The notes: a model not told the origin generated them from the sequence alone. DNA of 60,196 nt from an uncultured Eubacteriales bacterium (GCA_900314525.1 OMVN01000013.1:1-60196); one strand, 5' to 3'. Positions 16,903-26,026 are shown, counted from the stretch's first letter. Translations and numbers: made by a program.

Positions 16903-18333
16903 TTATTGACTCACATAACCTAATGGATTCACATTTACTCCATTTTTTCTTATGCTGAGATGCAGATGATTTCCTGTAGACTGGCCTGTTGAACCAACAT
17001 AACCAATTACTGCTCCTGCACTTACATAATCTCCCTCTTTACAGTTAAATCCTGACATATGCATATATACAGAGACTATTCCATTTCCATGAGTTATTCC
17101 AACCCAGTTTCCTGCCGATGAACTTCTGTATGCCCAGGCAACTGTTCCTGATGCTATAGCATGTACTGGTGTTCCTGCAGGTGCTGGAATATCAATTCCA
17201 GAATGGCTTTCTGCTTTTCCTGTAACTGGATTTATTCTATCCACAAAATATGAGGAAATATATGTATGACCATATACAGGCCACGAATATCCGCTACTTG
17301 ACGATGAGCCTGAACCTGTATCTGATGTTTTTCCACTAGAGCTTCCAGAATCTGATTTCTTTGTATCTCCCGAACCTCCTGAAGACTGTTTTCCTGTATC
17401 CTGAGTTTTACTCTGCTGACTCTGACTTCCAGTATCTGTCTTATTATTTCCTGAATTATCGAGAACTACAGTTGTTGTCTGCTTTTCTTTCTCGGCTGCC
17501 TTAGATGCTTCCTCAGCTGCCCTGGATGCCTCTTGGGCTTCCTGCTGCTCTCTTTGTAATCTCTGCTGTTCTGCAAGTGCTTCCTGTTCTTTTACTTTTT
17601 TATCCATCTCAACAAGTTCTGCCTCAATTGCCTGGGACTCAGATAATTCTGATTCCATGGAACTTACACTTGACTGTGTTGAAGATATCTGCGAATTAGT
17701 CTGCTCTAATACAGCTGCTTTAGCGGATACAAGTGTCTCAACCTGAGCCTGTTCTGTTTGTGCCTTAGTCTTTAACTCAACAAGACTTTCCTGCTCTTCC
17801 TGAAGTACAGCCATAGTATCTTCTATCTGTTTCTTAGTATCTTTCATCCTGTCAAGCATATTTCTATCATATTCAGTTATCCTTGTAAGATATTCCGCTT
17901 TATTCAGGAAATCACTTATACTCTTAGAATTAAGAATCATATCAAGATATTCTGTCTGTCCGTTTTCATATAAGAATCTGATTCTTAATTTCATTGCCGC
18001 ATACTGATTATTGATATCCTCCTGCTGCGTTGCAAGAGTTTGATTTGTCTCGGCAATCTGAGCTTCTTTATCAGAAATTTTATAATTGAGATCCACAATA
18101 TAATTTGTCAAATCTTCCATTTTTGTGTCCATTGCCTGTATATATGCAGTTGTATCACTTTTTAGTGTTTCAAGTTCACTAAGAATCTGATTTGCATCTT
18201 TTATTTTTTTGTCAAGGTCCTTCTGCTTTTCCTGTTCCTGTTTTATGCTTGTAGCTTTCAACGGAACTGCAGGTCCTGCTATAATTGCCATCGATAAAAT
18301 AACACCAGTTATTGCTTTAAATTTCTTTTTCAA
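16903..18333 (-). CDS. EnvC-like secreted protein with coiled coil and M23 (LytM) domain, long-linker copy
   Basis: 476 residues. A signal peptide covers about 1-27 (ending VPLKATS). A long coiled coil spans about 28-285 with the RIRFLYENGQTEYLDMIL segment typical of EnvC/PcsB-type coils. A low-complexity Ser/Gly/Thr linker runs at about 290-348. The M23 domain at about 350-476 has HSGIDIPAPAG (H and D zinc ligands) and GNHLHLS (HxH). These are all zinc and catalytic ligands, so it may be an active endopeptidase rather than only an activator. It lies behind ftsEX, whose coil-binding partner is expected to be such a protein, and 31 bases after its paralogue. Confidence 0.9.
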   Translation of the reverse strand: MKKKFKAITGVILSMAIIAGPAVPLKATSIKQEQEKQKDLDKKIKDANQILSELETLKSDTTAYIQAMDTKMEDLTNYIVDLNYKISDKEAQIAETNQTLATQQEDINNQYAAMKLRIRFLYENGQTEYLDMILNSKSISDFLNKAEYLTRITEYDRNMLDRMKDTKKQIEDTMAVLQEEQESLVELKTKAQTEQAQVETLVSAKAAVLEQTNSQISSTQSSVSSMESELSESQAIEAELVEMDKKVKEQEALAEQQRLQREQQEAQEASRAAEEASKAAEKEKQTTTVVLDNSGNNKTDTGSQSQQSKTQDTGKQSSGGSGDTKKSDSGSSSGKTSDTGSGSSSSSGYSWPVYGHTYISSYFVDRINPVTGKAESHSGIDIPAPAGTPVHAIASGTVAWAYRSSSAGNWVGITHGNGIVSVYMHMSGFNCKEGDYVSAGAVIGYVGSTGQSTGNHLHLSIRKNGVNVNPLGYVSQ

Positions 18334-18364
18334 ATAAATATGCCTCCTAATTTACCAGCACTAA

Positions 18365-19552
18365 CTACCCCAGGTAGTAAATTGGATTTACATAAGCCCC
18401 ATTTAATCTAACACTGAAATGCAAATGATTTCCTGTTGACTGTCCTGTGGACCCAACATATCCAATAGTATCCCCCACATTTACCACATCTCCTGCTTTG
18501 CAGTTGAATGCGGACATATGCATATAAACTGTTACTAATCCGTTTCCATGATCAATTCCAACCCAGTTACCAGCTGAACTGCTTCTATTTGCCCAGGCAA
18601 CTGTACCTCCCATTGCTGCTGTAACAGGTGTTCCGGCTGGTGCTGGAATATCTAAACCTGAATGATTTTCCGGCTGACCTGTAACTGGATTTATTCTGTG
18701 ACTGAAACCAGATGATAATGTGTAATAACCTTTTAATGGCCATCTGAATTTTTCACCTGTATACTGAATTACTCCGTCATAATAATTGCTTCCTGAACCG
18801 TTAAATATTGCAAGAGCCTGTTCCTGCATAACAAGTTCATTTTCCATTTGCTCAGATGCCATAAGCTGACCTTCCATTGTGGCCACATTATTCTGAGTAT
18901 CACTTATCTGCTGGTCTGTCTGTGCTAAAAGCTGTGCTTTTGAATCAACAAGCACCTGAACCTGTGCCTGCTCTTCTAGGGCAGAACTCTTTAAATTCTC
19001 TAATTCCTTCTGCTCCGATTCTAGCTTCTTCTTTGTTGCATCAATTGCTTCTTTTGTCTTTTTGAGTTTGTCCAGCATATCCCTGTCATACTTTGTAATC
19101 TCACCTAGATATTCTGCTCTGTTCAACATATCTTCCACACCCTTGGATGTGAGCAGCATATCAAGATATTCCTTATTTCCATTCTCATACATGAATCTTA
19201 TTCTCAGCTTCATTGCATCGTACTGCTCATTTATGCTCTTCTGCTGTTTATCAAGTTCCACATTTATTTCATCAATACTTCCCTGCTTGTCCTCTATCTG
19301 TCTGTTTAAGTCAATAATGTAATTAGTGAGTTCAGACATTTTCGCGTCCATCTGAATTATATAATTCTCTGTATCGGTTTTAAGCTGTTCTAATTCAGTC
19401 AGAATCTGCTGCGCGCTCTCTATGTTTTTCTTTAAGTCTTCCTGTTTTTTCTGCTCATCGTCAATACTAGTAGCTTTAAAAGTCCCAGCCATACACACCA
19501 TCATAGATAAGGACATAGCAGCGCATAAAATTTTCTTTATTCCCTTTTTCAA
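18365..19552 (-). CDS. EnvC-like secreted protein with coiled coil and M23 (LytM) domain, short-linker copy
   Basis: About 395 residues from TTG 19552, chosen because TTGGAG lies nine bases before it and the protein then starts as a normal signal peptide (KKGIKKILCAAMSL). TTG 19567 is the alternative. The coiled coil at about 30-255 is closely related to the neighbouring copy (MKLRIRFMYENGNKEYLDMLL). The M23 domain at about 270-395 keeps HSGLDIPAPAG and GNHLHFS. Unlike its neighbour it has no Ser/Gly linker; the coil runs almost straight into the M23 domain. It is immediately downstream of ftsX, so it is the best candidate for the primary FtsX partner. Confidence 0.88.
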   Translation of the reverse strand: MKKGIKKILCAAMSLSMMVCMAGTFKATSIDDEQKKQEDLKKNIESAQQILTELEQLKTDTENYIIQMDAKMSELTNYIIDLNRQIEDKQGSIDEINVELDKQQKSINEQYDAMKLRIRFMYENGNKEYLDMLLTSKGVEDMLNRAEYLGEITKYDRDMLDKLKKTKEAIDATKKKLESEQKELENLKSSALEEQAQVQVLVDSKAQLLAQTDQQISDTQNNVATMEGQLMASEQMENELVMQEQALAIFNGSGSNYYDGVIQYTGEKFRWPLKGYYTLSSGFSHRINPVTGQPENHSGLDIPAPAGTPVTAAMGGTVAWANRSSSAGNWVGIDHGNGLVTVYMHMSAFNCKAGDVVNVGDTIGYVGSTGQSTGNHLHFSVRLNGAYVNPIYYLG

Positions 19553-19572
19553 AAAAACCGTCTCCAATATAA

Positions 19573-20481
19573 TTAAACTCTTAAATGTTTTCTAATAGTA
19601 ATCATACTTCCAATAAATCCGATTCCACCGCCAATTAACAGCGACATTGGTCCTACCACTGCAAATATATGTCTGCTGCTGATAAATGTAATTATGTTTG
19701 TAAATGACTGAAACTGTGTCATAACATAAACTACAACTTTTTTATAAATCAGTATAAGTGCTACTACTGGTATTATTGCTCCTATTAATCCGATAATCAC
19801 ACCCTCAATTATAAATGGTAGTCTTACAAATGTATCTGTGGCTCCTATAAGTTTCATGATTCGTATCTCATCTTTTCTAACAGTAATACCAATCATTACT
19901 GTATTACTGATAAGGAAAATACCAACTGCAAACAGAATTATAATAATTACTGCTGATACGTATCCTGCAATCTTTCCAAAATCAGAAAGAGTATTGGCTG
20001 TATTTTCAGAGTAATTAACCTTTCTCACACCATCAAGAGACTGTATATAGTTAACCAGCTCCTTCTGTTTTGAAAGATCTTTTAAATATACCGCATAGTT
20101 TGAAGATTCTGCCAATGGATTGTCATCCTTAAATCCATCTGCAAGTTCAGGGTCATCAGCAAAATACTGTGTTTTATACTGTTCCCAAGCCTCTTCACCC
20201 GATGTATACTCTATCTTAGTGACTTCTGATCTCTGCTTTAGTATTTCTCCTATCTCGTTTATCCTTCCATCATCAGTACCCTCATTGAAAAATACAGTTA
20301 CACATACTGATTCCTCTGCTTCTTTTACAAGATACTGAAAATTTGCCAAGATAATATAAAACAGGCCTATAAGAAATACACAGGCCGTTATTGTTCCAAT
20401 TGATGCAAGTGAAAATAATTTATTTCTTTTAATATTCTTGATGCCCTGCCCACAACTATATCCTAATGTACTAACCTTCAT
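19573..20481 (-). CDS. ftsX: Cell-division ABC transporter permease FtsX
   Basis: 302 residues. One N-terminal transmembrane helix (about 22-48), a large extracellular loop (about 50-165), and three C-terminal helices with the RKDEIRIMKLIGATD cytoplasmic segment typical of FtsX. It transmits FtsE ATP hydrolysis across the membrane to peptidoglycan hydrolases. ATG 20481 (MKVSTLGYSC) is chosen over 20508. It follows AAAAGGTGAA and overlaps the last 11 bases of ftsE, indicating translational coupling. Confidence 0.95.
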   Translation of the reverse strand: MKVSTLGYSCGQGIKNIKRNKLFSLASIGTITACVFLIGLFYIILANFQYLVKEAEESVCVTVFFNEGTDDGRINEIGEILKQRSEVTKIEYTSGEEAWEQYKTQYFADDPELADGFKDDNPLAESSNYAVYLKDLSKQKELVNYIQSLDGVRKVNYSENTANTLSDFGKIAGYVSAVIIIILFAVGIFLISNTVMIGITVRKDEIRIMKLIGATDTFVRLPFIIEGVIIGLIGAIIPVVALILIYKKVVVYVMTQFQSFTNIITFISSRHIFAVVGPMSLLIGGGIGFIGSMITIRKHLRV

Positions 20482-21157
20482 ATGAATATTCACCTTTTTT
20501 TTGATCACTTAATATTACGCCTTTGTGCATAGTAATTACACGCTTATTCATTGCATCCACAATTTCTCTGTTATGGGTAACCACAAGCACCGTTGTTCCT
20601 CGCTTGTTAATCTCCTCTAACAGTTTCATAATTTCCCATGAATTACTTGGATCAAGATTTCCTGTAGGCTCATCCGCGAGTAATATGGATGGGTTATTTA
20701 CAAGGGCTCTTGCGAGGGCAACTCTCTGCTGCTCTCCACCTGAAAGTTCCTTTGGAAAGGAACGATATTTTTCTGCAAGTCCAACAAGACCAAGCATAGC
20801 AGGAACACGTTTCTTAATTAATTTGGAAGGTGTCTCAACTACTCTCTGTGCAAAAACAATATTCTCATATACGTTTCTGTCCTTCAGAAGTCTGAAATCC
20901 TGGAACACACATCCTATCCCTCTTCTATATTCAGATACTTTTTTTCTCTTTATGTCTTCAAGACATTTGTTATTTACATATATCTTGCCACTTGTAGGCT
21001 CTAACTCCTTAAGTAGTAATTTTATAAGTGTAGACTTTCCCGAGCCACTGTTTCCAACAATAAATACAAACTCTCCATCCTCTATCTCTATATTCGCCTG
21101 TTTTATCGCTGGTGATCCCGTAGAATATGACTTACTTACGTCCTTTAATACTATCAT
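20471..21157 (-). CDS. ftsE: Cell-division ABC transporter ATPase FtsE
   Basis: 228 residues. A single ABC ATPase domain with Walker A GNSGSGKST (35-43), signature LSGGEQQRVALARAL, Walker B LLADEPTGNLDP and the FtsE-typical CVFQDFRLLKDRNVYEN Q-loop region. It forms a complex with FtsX at the membrane that gates septal or side-wall peptidoglycan hydrolysis. AAGGAA precedes the ATG. It sits 18 bases after the PucR-type regulator gene, so it probably shares that transcript. Confidence 0.96.
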   Translation of the reverse strand: MIVLKDVSKSYSTGSPAIKQANIEIEDGEFVFIVGNSGSGKSTLIKLLLKELEPTSGKIYVNNKCLEDIKRKKVSEYRRGIGCVFQDFRLLKDRNVYENIVFAQRVVETPSKLIKKRVPAMLGLVGLAEKYRSFPKELSGGEQQRVALARALVNNPSILLADEPTGNLDPSNSWEIMKLLEEINKRGTTVLVVTHNREIVDAMNKRVITMHKGVILSDQKKGEYSYEG

Positions 21158-21175
21158 TACGGTTCCTTCGCTTTC

Positions 21176-22264
21176 TTAATAATCTATAGTTTCCATATAT
21201 TTCATATATTTTACAACCATCAGTGCAATCTTAAATGTGATTGCATCATCAAATACCCTCAGATCCAGATTTGTAATCTTCTGAAGTTTATCAAGTCTGT
21301 ATACAAGTGTATTTCTATGAATATAGAGTTGTCTTGATGTCTCTGAAACATTTAAGCTGTTCTCAAAGAATTTATTGATAGTTGTAAGTGTTTCCTTGTC
21401 AAATTCATCCGGTGATTTACCGTCAAAAATTTCTTTAATAAACATCTTGCAAAGTGGAAGTGGAAGCTGATAAATAAGTCTACCGATTCCAAGTCCATTA
21501 TACGCCATAATATGTCTGTCACTGTAGAAAATCTTTCCTACATCAAGAGCAAGTCTGGCTTCCTTGTATGATCTAGATACTTCCTTAATATCGCCAATAA
21601 TTGTTCCATATGCAATGTTGACTTTTAACATTGCCTCAGTATTAATCATATCTAATAATACTTTTGCAATCTTATCTATATCTTCGTATGACTGTCCTTC
21701 TTCAATTTCTTTTACAATAATAATGTTTTTCTCAACAACAGCAGTTATGAAATCACTTGTCTTTCCAGCAAAGATTCCCTTAATTGTTTCTAATGCATTA
21801 TTATCCTTATCATTTTCTGACTCTACTATGAGTACTATTCTCTTTACATTTGTCTCTATATGAAGTTTCTTTGCTCTTGAATATATGTCTACAAGAAGCA
21901 TGTTATCAAGAAGGAGGTTTTTAACAAAGTTGTCTTTGTCATATCTCTCCTTATATGCAACTAAAAGACTCTTTATCTGGAATGCTGCCATCTTGCCAAC
22001 CATATATACATCGTCACTTGAGCCTTCTGCTAATAAAACATATTCTAATTGTCCGTCTTCGCTTACCTTAAAGAACTGGAAATCTGAGACTAACTGGCTG
22101 TCTGCCTGAGACTGCACAAATGCAACTACAGATTCCTCATTTTCTTCTGCACCTGAAAATGTCGATGCAAGAACTTTTCCCTCTGTATCACAGACACACA
22201 TATTTATTCTTGTGATGCTCTTAAGACCTTCTATTGTACTTAAAAGAATTTGATTTGATATCAT
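21176..22264 (-). CDS. PucR/CdaR-family transcriptional regulator
   Basis: 362 residues from ATG 22264, which has GGAGTGA six bases upstream; an ATG 15 bases earlier lies before that site. The C-terminal PucR helix-turn-helix is at about 300-355 (SLNVSETSRQLYIHRNTLVYRLDKLQKI). The middle resembles the GGDEF-like region of CdaR regulators (ARLALDVGKIFYSD), and the N-terminus looks like a ligand-binding sugar-diacid or GAF-like domain. Classical members sense carboxylic acids or sugar acids. Location directly before ftsE is unusual and suggests a tie between metabolism and cell-wall remodelling, or simple read-through. Effector unknown. Confidence 0.8.
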   Translation of the reverse strand: MISNQILLSTIEGLKSITRINMCVCDTEGKVLASTFSGAEENEESVVAFVQSQADSQLVSDFQFFKVSEDGQLEYVLLAEGSSDDVYMVGKMAAFQIKSLLVAYKERYDKDNFVKNLLLDNMLLVDIYSRAKKLHIETNVKRIVLIVESENDKDNNALETIKGIFAGKTSDFITAVVEKNIIIVKEIEEGQSYEDIDKIAKVLLDMINTEAMLKVNIAYGTIIGDIKEVSRSYKEARLALDVGKIFYSDRHIMAYNGLGIGRLIYQLPLPLCKMFIKEIFDGKSPDEFDKETLTTINKFFENSLNVSETSRQLYIHRNTLVYRLDKLQKITNLDLRVFDDAITFKIALMVVKYMKYMETIDY

Positions 22265-22317
22265 TCGCTTCACTCCCATAATAAAATTTATTGGTATCTT
22301 TATATTATACTATTTTG

Positions 22318-22362
22318 ATGAAAAAAAAAAGAGAAAATACATTATTTCCATGTATTTTCTCT
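22318..22362 (-). terminator. Terminator after the ugpC/msmX-type gene
   Basis: A 13-bp perfect stem (agagaaaatacat with atgtattttctct) around a 7-base loop, followed on the minus strand by a long T-run. Confidence 0.8.
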
Positions 22363-22400
22363 ATATTTCATCAATTTATCACATTTAATATGTAAAAATA

Positions 22401-23513
22401 CTAGTTTGCAATTACTAACTGTGTCTCTTTATCAAAGATATGGATCTTAGATGTATCAATTGCCATTCTGATTGTATCACCAGGTCTAGCAGTTGTACGA
22501 GGGTTAACTCTAGCTGTACAGCTATATTTATCAACATCAAAGTATAAGAATACTTCTGCACCAAGCATTTCGTATAATCTAATTGTAACTTCAATTGAAG
22601 CCTCTGGTCTTGCATCAATGAATACTTCTTCATCATGGAAATCTTCTGGTCTAACACCCATGATAACTGTCTTATTGATGTAGCCACCTTCGATAAGCAT
22701 TCTAGCTTTTGATTCTGGAACTACGATTGAGCTCTGTCCGAATAATAATACAACGTCAGCTCCTGACTGTGTAACCTCTGCATCGATGAAGTTCATCTGA
22801 GGTGATCCCATGAATCCTGCTACGAATAAGTTCTTAGGATTATCATAAAGGTTCTTAGGTGTATCTACCTGCTGTGCAATACCATCTTTCATAACTACGA
22901 TTCTTGTACCAAGTGTCATAGCCTCTGTCTGGTCATGTGTAACGTAGATGATTGTTGTTTCAAGTCTCTGATGTAATTTAGAAATCTCAATTCTCATCTG
23001 TACTCTAAGCTTAGCATCAAGGTTTGATAAAGGCTCGTCCATAAGGAATACCTTAGGATTACGAACTATAGCACGTCCCATAGCTACACGCTGTCTCTGA
23101 CCACCTGATAAAGCCTTAGGTTTTCTATCAAGTAAGTGTTCAATATCAAGGATTCTAGCTGCTTCATGTACAAGCTTATCTATCTGATCCTTTGGTGTCT
23201 TTCTTAATTTAAGACCAAATGCCATATTGTCAAATACTGTCATGTGTGGGTAAAGAGCATAACTCTGGAATACCATGGCAATATCTCTATCCTTTGGTTC
23301 TACGTCATTTACAAGTCTGTCTCCTATGTATAACTCTCCGCTTGAAATCTCCTCAAGTCCTGCTATCATACGAAGTGTTGTAGATTTACCACATCCTGAA
23401 GGTCCAACGAAGATAATAAACTCTCTATCCTGAATCTCGAGATTAAAATCCTTTACGGCAACGAATCCGTTAGGGTACACTTTGCTGATATTTTTTAATG
23501 ATAAACTAGCCAT
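22401..23513 (-). CDS. Sugar ABC transporter ATP-binding protein (UgpC/MsmX type)
   Basis: 370 residues. The ABC domain has Walker A GPSGCGKST near 37, signature ALSGGQRQRVAMGRAIV and Walker B VFLMDEPLSNLD. A C-terminal TOBE/OB regulatory domain from about 235 (MGVRPEDFHDE, FDKETQLVI) is typical of the MalK/MsmX group. In Firmicutes such ATPases are often encoded alone and energise several sugar importers in trans. No permease or binding-protein gene is adjacent, which fits the shared-ATPase role. The ribosome-binding site is TAGGAGG before ATG 23513. Confidence 0.93.
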   Translation of the reverse strand: MASLSLKNISKVYPNGFVAVKDFNLEIQDREFIIFVGPSGCGKSTTLRMIAGLEEISSGELYIGDRLVNDVEPKDRDIAMVFQSYALYPHMTVFDNMAFGLKLRKTPKDQIDKLVHEAARILDIEHLLDRKPKALSGGQRQRVAMGRAIVRNPKVFLMDEPLSNLDAKLRVQMRIEISKLHQRLETTIIYVTHDQTEAMTLGTRIVVMKDGIAQQVDTPKNLYDNPKNLFVAGFMGSPQMNFIDAEVTQSGADVVLLFGQSSIVVPESKARMLIEGGYINKTVIMGVRPEDFHDEEVFIDARPEASIEVTIRLYEMLGAEVFLYFDVDKYSCTARVNPRTTARPGDTIRMAIDTSKIHIFDKETQLVIAN

Positions 23514-23648
23514 TTTATAATCCTCCTATATAGATAATATATTCACAAATTTTCTACACCGTCTATTTTATCGCATTTTCTCTCAAAATGCCATTGACTA
23601 AAATACCTAAATTCAAATTTGCGTTTTGTTACATTTGCATAAAGAGGA

Positions 23649-24023
23649 TTATTTTTCTGCTATTGCCTCAATTTCAATGAGAACGTCTTTTGGAAGTCTT
23701 GCAACTTCTACACATGAACGTGCAGGACAGTCTTTTGTAAAATATTTAGAATAAATTTCATTTACTTTTGAGAAATCATCCATATTTTTGATAAATACTG
23801 TTGTTTTGATAACTTTTTCTGCATCTGTACCTGATGCCTTTAATAATTCACATAAATTTCCTATTGCCTGGTCTGCCTGAGCCTCTATTCCTTCGGGAAT
23901 AACACCTGTTGAAGGCACTACTGGAATAACACCTGATGTATAAACTATTCCATTTACCTCGATTGCCTGTGAGTAAGGTCCGATTGCCTGTGGAGCTTTA
24001 TCTGTGCTTATTATTTTTTTCAT
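23649..24023 (-). CDS. ridA: RidA-family enamine/imine deaminase
   Basis: 124 residues, the family length. It hydrolyses reactive 2-aminoacrylate and other enamines made by PLP enzymes. Conserved elements visible are APQAIGPYSQAI, YTSGVIPV, and PARSCVEVARLPKDVLIEIEAIA with the active-site arginine. ATG 24023 (MKKIIST) is preferred because AGGTGA lies five bases upstream. It follows cvfB by 40 bases on the same strand and may be in one operon with it and the thioesterase. Confidence 0.92.
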   Translation of the reverse strand: MKKIISTDKAPQAIGPYSQAIEVNGIVYTSGVIPVVPSTGVIPEGIEAQADQAIGNLCELLKASGTDAEKVIKTTVFIKNMDDFSKVNEIYSKYFTKDCPARSCVEVARLPKDVLIEIEAIAEK

Positions 24024-24063
24024 AAAAATCACCTGCAGTTATAACTGCTTATCCTTTCAATTT

Positions 24064-24894
24064 CTATTTTGATATTATTTTAATACTATTTTCCTGGATG
24101 TCAATCTCTCTGTTCTTATACAGGTGTCCAAGAGCTCTCTTAAATGCATTTTTACTCATTTTAAAATCTCTCTTAATAATCTCTGGATTTGCCTTTTCTC
24201 CATATGGAAGTTCCCCTCCATATTCCTTAATTACATCGAGAACTTTCTGTGCATCCTCATCAATCTGAATATATGCTTTTTTATTTGGACTTAAATTAAT
24301 CTTTCCATCTTCCCTAATGTCAGTAATTCTGGCATTTACCATATCGCCAACCTGAATGTCACTCTGCATCTCTTTTGCAGGAATAAGACCATAATATTCG
24401 TTGTCTATAGCAACAAATGCTCCTATTTTTTTATTAATTTCATATACAATTCCTGTCACAGTATCATCTTTCTGATATTTTGTGGCATTTTCCAGAAATC
24501 TGTGTATGTTCATTGTTGCAGCAAGTCTGTTGCTCTTATCAATATAGAGATAAACCAGGTATGATTTACCTTTTACAACTTCGCAAGTCTGCTCCTTAAA
24601 TGGTAGGAAAAGATCTTTTTCCAGACCCCAGTCTAAGAATGCACCAATTTTAGATATTCCCTTTACTTCTAACACTGCCATCTCACCCAGAGTTATATAT
24701 GGCTGATTTATTGTGGCAATCAGTCTGTCTGATGAATCCCTGTAAATAAATACATCTATCTCATCACCTGACTCAAGAGTCTCTGGAACCTGTTTTTTAG
24801 GGAGCAGTACTTTCTCTTCTTCAGTTCCAACATACACTCCAAAATCCACTTTTTTAACACATTTAAGTGTCTGTCTTTCTCCTAATTTTATCAT
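24064..24894 (-). CDS. cvfB: CvfB-family S1 RNA-binding protein
   Basis: 276 residues from ATG 24894 (MIKLGERQTLKCVKK). Three tandem S1-like domains (KVDFGVYVGTEEEKVLLP, KGISKIGAFLDWGLEKDLFLP, NKKIGAFVAIDNEYYGLIPAKE) are followed by a winged-helix tail (KAYIQIDEDAQKVLDVIKEY ... KNAFKRALGHLYKNREI). In Staphylococcus CvfB binds RNA and affects virulence gene expression; the role in gut Clostridia is unknown. AGGAG lies ten bases before this ATG. It starts 16 bases after the thioesterase stop. Confidence 0.88.
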   Translation of the reverse strand: MIKLGERQTLKCVKKVDFGVYVGTEEEKVLLPKKQVPETLESGDEIDVFIYRDSSDRLIATINQPYITLGEMAVLEVKGISKIGAFLDWGLEKDLFLPFKEQTCEVVKGKSYLVYLYIDKSNRLAATMNIHRFLENATKYQKDDTVTGIVYEINKKIGAFVAIDNEYYGLIPAKEMQSDIQVGDMVNARITDIREDGKINLSPNKKAYIQIDEDAQKVLDVIKEYGGELPYGEKANPEIIKRDFKMSKNAFKRALGHLYKNREIDIQENSIKIISK

Positions 24895-24910
24895 TAGACA
24901 GCTCCTATCT

Positions 24911-25624
24911 TTAATAATCAAATTCTGTTATGGAAAATAATTCGTCTTCAGAATTTCTTAATTCTACAACTGTTCTGCCAGATTCACGCGCTACATATGC
25001 AATCATGCAGTCACCTAACACTGCCTGCATCTTATACTCGATTCTGACTTTTTTTACTTTCATATGATCTGTGACATATTCTTCCGCAATTCTTAAATGC
25101 CAAGCATTATTCATATGTCTGTTAAAATCCATATGATAATTTCTAACTGTAAATGTATCTTGTTTCTCATATGAATCTGCCCTTTTTATTTTGCTCTTTA
25201 TATAATCCATATCAAGTGGTTCTTCACACTCATATGGAGCTACATCATCCTGCATAATTCTCGACAGGGTGCCCTTAGCTGCATCAAACATTGCCCACAC
25301 ACTGTTAGCTTTGATAATAAAGTCATCTGGTGCACCTTTTCTGGCAATTACAGAGTTTCTCTTTCCTGCTGCTCCCTTGAAATAGTATGGCCATGTTGTT
25401 GCCACTATTTCCTCATTGAGATTAAAATGTCCGTGTATTTCTATCTGCCATGACGAGAGCACCCATACTCTTCTCGTTTCAAGTTGATATTCCACACCCC
25501 TATTAATACTTTCACTCTGTACATTCATGCAATCCTGCATAATATCTATCATATTTCCAAAGCCCAGCATCGATTCCTGGTTCATGTCGCTAAAATTAAT
25601 TTTTGTCTCACAGGATGTTTTCAT
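24911..25624 (-). CDS. Acyl-ACP thioesterase (FatA/FatB-like, double hotdog)
   Basis: 237 residues with two hotdog repeats. The first carries DIMQDCMNVQSESINRGVEY and the WVLSSWQIEIH strand. The second carries NYHMDFNRHMNNAWHLRIAEE, the N/H-containing region that holds catalytic residues in plant and bacterial acyl-ACP thioesterases. It releases free fatty acids from acyl carrier protein in the cytosol, probably for lipid remodelling. It is the first gene of a thioesterase-cvfB-ridA run and uses AAGGTGA before the ATG. Chain-length preference cannot be read from the sequence. Confidence 0.88.
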   Translation of the reverse strand: MKTSCETKINFSDMNQESMLGFGNMIDIMQDCMNVQSESINRGVEYQLETRRVWVLSSWQIEIHGHFNLNEEIVATTWPYYFKGAAGKRNSVIARKGAPDDFIIKANSVWAMFDAAKGTLSRIMQDDVAPYECEEPLDMDYIKSKIKRADSYEKQDTFTVRNYHMDFNRHMNNAWHLRIAEEYVTDHMKVKKVRIEYKMQAVLGDCMIAYVARESGRTVVELRNSEDELFSITEFDY

Positions 25625-25721
25625 TTTTTCACCTTACTTAAATTTTTTCCAACAGAAAAACAAAGAGTATCTTCACGTAGTGTTTTTTACTTTATAAATA
25701 ATCAAAAAAAGTTTCCTACAA

Positions 25722-25753
25722 AGTAAAAAACTTCACTGCAAATTGCAGTGAAG
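25722..25753 (-). terminator. Terminator of tRNA-Gln
   Basis: A nearly perfect hairpin (cttcactgcaa with ttgcagtgaag, 25731-25753) lies three bases after the tRNA on the minus strand, followed by TTTTTT. Confidence 0.85.
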
Positions 25754-25756
25754 TAG

Positions 25757-25829
25757 CTGGCCCACCAGGATTCGAACCTGGAGAATGCTGGAGTCAGAGT
25801 CCAGTGCCTTACCATTTGGCGATGGGCCA
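25757..25829 (-). tRNA. tRNA-Gln (anticodon CUG)
   Basis: On the minus strand a 73-nt cloverleaf: acceptor TGGCCCA paired with TGGGCCA, D-loop CCAAATGGTAAGG, anticodon stem ctgga/tccag around CTCTGAC giving anticodon CUG, and T-arm ccaggTTCGAATcctgg. The 3' CCA is not encoded (GCTA follows), so CCA is added after transcription. It stands alone rather than in a tRNA cluster. Confidence 0.95.
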
Positions 25830-25902
25830 TCGTCTTGCGACAAAAAGTATTATATCAGATATCAATATGTAATGCAAGTACTTTTTTTAAAAAATTTAAT
25901 TA

Positions 25903-25930
25903 TTGACAAATTTAATAATAAATGTATAAT
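25903..25930 (+). promoter_or_regulatory. Strong promoter without a downstream protein gene
   Basis: A perfect TTGACA (25903-25908), a 16-base spacer and a perfect TATAAT (25925-25930). Transcription would start near 25937 and meet a terminator at once. Confidence 0.75.
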
Positions 25931-25936
25931 AATTCG

Positions 25937-25981
25937 TGTAGAGACAAAGAAGTCCAGGTTGGTGCTTCTTTGTCTTTTTTA
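25937..25981 (+). ncRNA. Candidate short RNA of about 45 nt (promoter directly followed by terminator)
   Basis: The consensus promoter at 25903-25930 is followed by an 11-bp perfect stem (agacaaagaag 25942-25952 with cttctttgtct 25965-25975), a 12-base loop tccaggttggtg, and a run of Ts. There is no open frame and no plus-strand gene downstream, since the next gene is on the minus strand. The product would be almost only a stem-loop. It could be a small RNA, a decoy, or a product that shields the tRNA region from antisense transcription. It matches no RNA family I know. Confidence 0.5.
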
Positions 25982-26026
25982 CTTTCCCTCACATTATACA
26001 TATTAAAAAGGAACTGTATTCGCGCA

